Shown one piece after another: positions 59,896 through 64,000 of a stretch of DNA of 64,000 bases (position 1 is the stretch's first letter; each line of letters opens with the position of its first letter). Source of the stretch: Firmicutes bacterium HGW-Firmicutes-16 (GTDB lineage Bacteria > Bacillota > Clostridia > Oscillospirales > Oscillospiraceae). The DNA lies in assembly GCA_002841545.1 (NCBI GenBank), contig PGZZ01000009.1, positions 62,001 through 126,000 of the forward strand, in the 5' to 3' direction. A program made the position numbers and the translations under genes. The notes under the pieces are model-generated. The model was not told the DNA's origin, searched no databases, and saw only the letters and a list, made by a program, of their open reading frames with translations.

Positions 59896-61092
59896 ATGAA
59901 TAAAAAGAAGAAAAACCTTATAAATGTTGCGGTTCTAATTGCGCTGCTTGCTATTGTCCTCATATTCAGTTATTTCCTGCCCTCATCGTCAATGCTGTTC
60001 GTTGTGCTGAAAAAGGGCGCTATATACTCACTGATTGCGGTTTCCATGAACCTGCTGAACGGCTTTACCGGGTTGTTTTCGCTCGGACAGGCAGGCTTTA
60101 TGCTGATAGGAGCGTACACTTACGCAATTTTTACTATCCCTCTCGCAGCCAGAGAGCAGGTTTATCAGTATTTTAACGGCGGCATAATCCACTTCACAGT
60201 ACCTGTTATTGTTGCGCTTATACTGGCGGGACTTGCTGCGGCGATATTCGCGTTCCTCATAGGGTTACCTGTGCTGCGCCTCAAAAGCGACTATCTCGCA
60301 ATTGCAACGCTGGGCTTCGCAGAGATTATCCGCGCGATTTTTCAGTGGAATGCGCTGGGTCCTGTAACGAATGGCTCAAATATGCTCAAAATGTTTCCAT
60401 CCTTTGATTCAATTATCAAGGATCTTAATAAAGCACCGTTTTTTGAAAATCTATTCATATCCTCACCGTGGATTGAGAATTTTCTTATTACGATGCTGCC
60501 CATTCTGCTTTCCGGTATATGCATAGCGGTAATTGTCATGCTCATTAACTCCTCTTACGGACGCGCGTTCAAAGCCATAAGAGACGATGAAATTGCGGCG
60601 GAAGCAATGGGCATTAATCTTGCGCGTCATAAAATGATATCCTTCTGTACCAGCGCTTTCTTTGCGGGAATCGGCGGTGCGATGCTTGCCATGTTCCAGG
60701 CGACTATTCAGGCGTCTGCCTTTAAATCCGGAATGACATATGAAATACTGCTTATCGTGGTTCTAGGTGGTATCGGGTCTATAACGGGAAGCTGCATAGG
60801 CTCGTTCCTGTTTATTGCCGCTTCCGAGTGGTGGCTGCGCGGTCTTGACTCGGGCAAGTTCCTCGGAATTGACGCTCCCGGGATTTTCAGAAACGGCTTC
60901 CGCCTCGTAGTCTTCTCGGTCATCATAATGTGTGTCGTTCTGTTTTGGCGTAAGGGCATTATGGGCGACAAAGAATTTGATATCGAGCGTATCATTCAAT
61001 GGTTCAAAAACGTACCAGTGCGTTTTCGTAAAATGATTAAATGGTTTAAGAACTTTGGCAAAAAGAAAGGGGAGGTGAGCGGCAATGAGTGA
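59896..61092 (+). CDS. livM: branched-chain amino acid ABC transporter permease LivM
   Basis: A 398-residue permease. The LivM features are MNLLNGFTGLFSLGQAGFMLIGAYTYA, then LRLKSDYLAIATLGFAEIIR. The coupling loop is SYGRAFKAIRDDEIAAEAMGINLARHK, and VVLGGIGSITGSCIGS also fits. A C-terminal hydrophilic extension of about 45 residues (IERIIQWFKNVPVRFRKMIKW) is longer than in E. coli. The stop overlaps the livG start by 8 bases. Confidence 0.95.
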   Translation: MNKKKKNLINVAVLIALLAIVLIFSYFLPSSSMLFVVLKKGAIYSLIAVSMNLLNGFTGLFSLGQAGFMLIGAYTYAIFTIPLAAREQVYQYFNGGIIHFTVPVIVALILAGLAAAIFAFLIGLPVLRLKSDYLAIATLGFAEIIRAIFQWNALGPVTNGSNMLKMFPSFDSIIKDLNKAPFFENLFISSPWIENFLITMLPILLSGICIAVIVMLINSSYGRAFKAIRDDEIAAEAMGINLARHKMISFCTSAFFAGIGGAMLAMFQATIQASAFKSGMTYEILLIVVLGGIGSITGSCIGSFLFIAASEWWLRGLDSGKFLGIDAPGIFRNGFRLVVFSVIIMCVVLFWRKGIMGDKEFDIERIIQWFKNVPVRFRKMIKWFKNFGKKKGEVSGNE

Positions 61093-61927
61093 AAACGTTC
61101 TGCGCCTTTCCGATGTAACCATGCAGTTCGGCGGCGTTGTCGCCGTAAATGATCTTTCTCTGGAAGTGAATAAGGGAGAGATTGTCGCGCTTATCGGTCC
61201 AAACGGCGCTGGAAAGACGACCGCCTTCAACTGCATAACAGGCGTTTATGAGCCCACAAACGGTCAGGTTGAGTTTAACGGCGAAATCATAGTATCAAAT
61301 CACCCCTCCGGCAAAATGAAAAAGCTCTATGCCGGCGAGAATAACGGCAAGTATGCAAAGGTCGTAAGCAAGACGCCTGATAGGATAACCGAACACGGTA
61401 TCGCCCGAACCTTCCAGAACATAAGGCTATTCGGAAGTCAGACAGTCTTTGAAAACGTCCTTATCGCGAAGCATATGCGTGCAAAGCAAAACATGCTTTC
61501 GGCGACTTTCCGCATCAACCACAATGAGGAAATGCGGATGCGCAAGGAGAGTATGGAACTGCTTGAGCGTCAGGGTATGGCGCATCTCGCAAACGAAAAA
61601 GCTGTCAACCTGCCTTATGGCGTTCAGCGCCGTCTGGAAATTGCCCGTGCCTTGGCTACCGCTCCGGAGCTCCTGCTTCTCGATGAGCCCGCGGCAGGCA
61701 TGAACCCGCAGGAGACTTATGAACTGACGAATTTTATCCGCCAGATTAAAGACGAGCACAATCTTACCGTCTTTATGATTGAACACCATATGGATCTTGT
61801 TATGCAGATTTCCGAACGCATCTATGTTCTTGACTTCGGCAAGCTGATCGCGCACGGCACGCCTGCGGAAGTCCAAAATGATCAGCGGGTTGTCGAAGCA
61901 TATCTGGGGGTGGCTGAAGATGCTTAA
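61085..61927 (+). CDS. livG: branched-chain amino acid ABC transporter ATPase LivG
   Basis: A 280-residue ATPase. Walker A is GPNGAGKTT, the NIRLFGSQTVFENV block precedes the signature, the signature reads LPYGVQRRLEIARAL, and Walker B is LLLLDEPAAGMNPQET. An insert after the first beta-sheet (about 60-90, containing HPSGKMKKLYAGENNGK) makes it longer than E. coli LivG (255). GGGGAGG precedes the ATG. The stop overlaps livF. Confidence 0.96.
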   Translation: MSENVLRLSDVTMQFGGVVAVNDLSLEVNKGEIVALIGPNGAGKTTAFNCITGVYEPTNGQVEFNGEIIVSNHPSGKMKKLYAGENNGKYAKVVSKTPDRITEHGIARTFQNIRLFGSQTVFENVLIAKHMRAKQNMLSATFRINHNEEMRMRKESMELLERQGMAHLANEKAVNLPYGVQRRLEIARALATAPELLLLDEPAAGMNPQETYELTNFIRQIKDEHNLTVFMIEHHMDLVMQISERIYVLDFGKLIAHGTPAEVQNDQRVVEAYLGVAEDA

Positions 61928-62618
61928 AATCGAAAATCTAAAAGTCAATTACGGTGGCATTGAAGCGGTCAAGGGTATTTCCTTCGAAGTTGATGAGGGT
62001 AGCATTGTTACCCTAATCGGCGCCAATGGCGCGGGAAAGTCGACAACCTTGCGCACTATTGCGGGGCTTGTCAAGCCTGCCTCCGGCACTGTCAGTTTTA
62101 TGGATGAGGATATTACCAACAAAAAGGCCAACGAAATTGTTGCCAAGGGCATAACTCTCGTTCCTGAGGGACGCCGCGTTTTTCCCGATCTTACGGTAAT
62201 CGAAAACCTCAGGGTCGGTGCGTATCTACGTAAGGATGACCTGACGGAAGATATAAAATGGGTATACAGCCTTTTTCCGCGACTTGAAGAGCGTTCATGG
62301 CAGGCAGCCGGAACACTATCCGGCGGCGAACAGCAGATGCTCGCAGTCGGACGCGCGCTGATGAGCCGCCCAAAGCTCATGATGATGGACGAGCCTTCTC
62401 TGGGACTTGCTCCGCTTGTTGTCAAAGGCATTTTCGACATCATCAAGGAAATCAACAAGCAGGGCGTGACTATACTCCTCATCGAGCAGAACGCGAACAT
62501 GGCACTCCATACGGCCGACATGGGATATGTTCTGGAAACAGGACGCATAACGTTATCAGGCCCCGGCAAAGAGCTTCTCAAGGACGAGGCAGTCAAAAAG
62601 GCGTATCTCGGAAAATAA
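61920..62618 (+). CDS. livF: branched-chain amino acid ABC transporter ATPase LivF
   Basis: A 232-residue ATPase. Walker A is GANGAGKST, the LivF-specific LVPEGRRVFPDLTV follows, the signature is LSGGEQQMLAVGRAL, and Walker B is LMMMDEPSLGLAP. The ATG at 61920 (GGGGGTGG upstream) overlaps livG by 8 bases; the longer frame from 61878 runs inside livG. It ends the liv operon. Confidence 0.96.
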   Translation: MLKIENLKVNYGGIEAVKGISFEVDEGSIVTLIGANGAGKSTTLRTIAGLVKPASGTVSFMDEDITNKKANEIVAKGITLVPEGRRVFPDLTVIENLRVGAYLRKDDLTEDIKWVYSLFPRLEERSWQAAGTLSGGEQQMLAVGRALMSRPKLMMMDEPSLGLAPLVVKGIFDIIKEINKQGVTILLIEQNANMALHTADMGYVLETGRITLSGPGKELLKDEAVKKAYLGK

Positions 62619-62635
62619 TGCCGACAGAAACAATC

Positions 62636-62670
62636 GCAGGGTGCGCTCCGAATTATGAGCTGCACCCTGC
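62636..62670 (+). terminator. probable terminator of the liv operon
   Basis: GCAGGGTGCGCTC pairs with GAGCTGCACCCTGC around an AT-rich loop, with a single bulge; it is followed by TTTAG, so the T run is short. Confidence 0.65.
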
Positions 62671-62726
62671 TTTAGAAAGCGCGTATTAAAGATATATCTG
62701 CGCAGCACTATATGGGAGAAAAGAGC

Positions 62727-63122
62727 ATGGACTATACACAGCTCGCAAAGGATTGCTTTTACAAAGATATTTTCGCGGTCGAGACAACAGGCGTGAGGAT
62801 AGAAGAGGCGAGACCAAATTATTCAAGATGCAGTCTGAAAATTGACGAGCGTCATTTTAATGTAAGCGGAAACGTGATGGGCGGTGCTATTTTTACTCTC
62901 GCGGACTATGCCTTTGGCGTTGCGGTTAACACGGGAGATCCCTCGTCGGTTTCGCTCAGTAGCACCATAAATTTCATTCGCCCGACTAAAGGCCCTGTCC
63001 TTTATGCCGAAGCGAAATGCATCAAAAGAGGGCGGAGTATAACATTTTTTGATGTAACGGTGACCGATGATGACGGCAACATAATCGCCACGGTTATTGC
63101 AAATGGTTTTCGAAAACAGTAG
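62727..63122 (+). CDS. PaaI-type hotdog-fold acyl-CoA thioesterase
   Basis: A 131-residue hotdog-fold protein. The PaaI/YdiI pattern is clear: NVSGNVMGGAIFTLADYAFGVAVN forms the central helix with the catalytic Asp/Glu-type position, and SLSSTINFIRPTKGPVLYAEAKCIKRGRSITFFDVTV forms the sheet. It probably hydrolyses aryl- or acyl-CoA. The ATG at 62727 has GGGAG 8 bases before it, better than the ATG at 62712. It is separated from the liv operon by a hairpin, and ends at a strong terminator. Substrate unknown. Confidence 0.9.
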   Translation: MDYTQLAKDCFYKDIFAVETTGVRIEEARPNYSRCSLKIDERHFNVSGNVMGGAIFTLADYAFGVAVNTGDPSSVSLSSTINFIRPTKGPVLYAEAKCIKRGRSITFFDVTVTDDDGNIIATVIANGFRKQ

Positions 63123-63148
63123 GCCTTGATCCGGGACTAATAATGTTG

Positions 63149-63181
63149 AAACGGACTGTTCTCATATAGAACAGTCCGTTT
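63149..63181. terminator. bidirectional terminator after the thioesterase gene
   Basis: AAACGGACTGTTCT and AGAACAGTCCGTTT form a 14-bp perfect stem with a CATAT loop, followed by TTTTT. It lies between convergent genes. Confidence 0.92.
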
Positions 63182-63193
63182 TTTTAATGGGAT

Positions 63194-64000
63194 TTACAGC
63201 TTTGAAGCAAGCTCAATTGCCTGAGCTACGGCGTCCGAGACCTTGCCGGGCCGCAGGGAGTCGCCGATGTTATAGATTTCGTTGCAGTCGTCCTTGAGCG
63301 TCTCAAAAAGCATATTGTCGGGCAGAGCGCCTGCAGAGATAACAATTGTGTCGCAGGGGATGCTGACTCGTATCTGCTTTTCGGGCTCAACGATTCTGGT
63401 TTCGCGCTCTTTTGCCTTCTGCTCGCGGGTTTTCTGTTCTAAAGCCTCAAGCTCCACGCTAGTATCTGTAACGTCAAGTATTTTCGCAAAAGGATACTGC
63501 TTCACGCCGAAGCGAGTAAGCTCCTTCATAAGAGGCCAAGCGGTGCCCTGTTCAAAGCCTGTACCGATTTTTACAATATCGACAATCGCTACATTCCTGC
63601 GTGTTTCGTCAAGCATCGATAGAACCTTTTCGGTGGTTTCGGAGCGTTGGGTCAGCATAAAATAGATTTCTTCGGACGAAAGTGCCGCTTCATAGGCAAG
63701 ATAGTCTGCACATTCACAGCCGACGGCTCCTCCTCCGACAATGACGACGTTTTTGCCAGCTATCACCTTGCCGTCGAGTATATCATAGGCGGTAACAACG
63801 GGGATTTTGCCGCTACCGGGAAGTGTTATCATCTTTGGGACGTTTCCGGTAGCCATGACGAGAATATCGAAACCGGAGGTCTTGATTTCGTCGGCAGATG
63901 CGTGCCTGTTGAGAATGAGCTCGATGCCCAGCTTCTTAAAAGCCGCAGTGTAATATGTAACAAGGTTTAAAAACTCGCGTTTCGCGTGCGGAGCCGCGGC
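63194..64000 (-). CDS. enoate reductase / 2,4-dienoyl-CoA reductase-type flavoprotein, C-terminal part
   Basis: The C-terminal 268 residues of a large NADH:flavin oxidoreductase that runs off the right edge. The visible end (from AAAPHAKREFLNLVTYY) is the FAD/NAD(P) half of the old yellow enzyme-type fusions such as 2-enoate reductase, FadH, BaiCD and BaiH. In this half GKNVVIVGGGAVGCECADYLAY binds the dinucleotide and YNIGDSLRPGKVSDAVAQAIELA closes the FAD site. The N-terminal TIM barrel and Fe-S cysteines lie beyond 64000. Possible substrates are enoates, dienoyl-CoA or bile acids; the visible part does not decide. A charged stretch (LEQKTREQKAKERETRIVEPEK, abbreviated) interrupts the NAD domain. 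Confidence 0.9.
   Translation of the reverse strand, partial: AAAPHAKREFLNLVTYYTAAFKKLGIELILNRHASADEIKTSGFDILVMATGNVPKMITLPGSGKIPVVTAYDILDGKVIAGKNVVIVGGGAVGCECADYLAYEAALSSEEIYFMLTQRSETTEKVLSMLDETRRNVAIVDIVKIGTGFEQGTAWPLMKELTRFGVKQYPFAKILDVTDTSVELEALEQKTREQKAKERETRIVEPEKQIRVSIPCDTIVISAGALPDNMLFETLKDDCNEIYNIGDSLRPGKVSDAVAQAIELASKL

Noticed and set aside
1-64000. Mobile elements, prophage genes or CRISPR arrays
   Set aside because: No transposase, integrase, terminal repeat, phage structural gene or spaced direct repeat was seen.

Overview
The window looks like the chromosome of an anaerobic, endospore-forming Clostridia-type Firmicute of moderate GC. Several independent markers agree. There is an alpha/beta-type small acid-soluble spore protein, spoIVA, spoIIID and a complete gerA-type germinant receptor operon. 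RNase P RNA is of the A type. Oxygen defence relies on a superoxide reductase with rubredoxins. PyrR-type pyrimidine control and frequent GTG/TTG starts behind strong Shine-Dalgarno sequences also fit. I cannot name a genus. I see no prophage, insertion sequence, CRISPR array, tRNA or rRNA.

Layout. 1-4.1 kb (minus): the 5' part of a GlcD-like FAD oxidase that runs off the left edge, a spore SASP, then a TetR / SCP2-domain / M24-peptidase operon. 4.4-5.9 kb: spoIVA. 5.9-10.7 kb (minus): a three-gene B12-dependent methionine synthase operon in which the reactivation domain is a separate protein. 10.9-11.3 kb: rnpB with an enlarged P12 arm. 11.4-15.9 kb: spoIIID (minus), then a four-gene germination operon containing a small two-helix D-subunit-like gene. 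16-23 kb: an aldo/keto reductase, then a KdpDE-like two-component system followed by a Trk potassium-uptake operon with two RCK subunits, an unlisted 34-residue membrane peptide and TrkH. 23-24.3 kb: TetR and an FMN-binding protein. 24.3-30.1 kb (minus): PucR regulator, CodB-type permease, DUF917 protein and a hydantoinase/oxoprolinase, probably for N-heterocycle or purine-related catabolism. 30.3-31.5 kb: an RlmI-type methyltransferase. 31.6-36.8 kb: a divergent catabolic locus (FGGY kinase, TetR | class III aminotransferase, tandem class II aldolase) with two matching palindromic operators. 37.1-38.9 kb: oleate hydratase. 39.2-42.3 kb: a condensation-fold acyltransferase, a zinc-ribbon membrane protein and a radical SAM enzyme. 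42.4-44.7 kb (minus): an ABC exporter pair. 45-46.3 kb (minus): desulfoferrodoxin, rubredoxin and flavoprotein-rubredoxin behind a Fur/PerR-like box. 46.5-50.4 kb (minus): a membrane protein, TetR, and a pyrR-uracil permease operon with a leader attenuator. 50.9-62.6 kb (plus): a complete oligopeptide (Opp) and a complete branched-chain amino acid (Liv) ABC importer in series. The window ends with a PaaI-type thioesterase and the 3' part of an enoate-reductase-type flavoprotein.

How it fits together. Two large importers bring in peptides and amino acids, and Trk supplies potassium under a local KdpDE-like sensor. Several small regulator-plus-enzyme modules suggest opportunistic catabolism of host- or diet-derived compounds: N-heterocycles, an unknown sugar or sugar-acid substrate, and unsaturated fatty acids. 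The best candidates for undescribed systems are the acyltransferase / zinc-ribbon / radical SAM cluster (39.2-42.3 kb) and the TetR-controlled kinase | aminotransferase-aldolase divergon (31.6-36.8 kb). All functional calls come from reading translated sequence and motifs; no database search was run.
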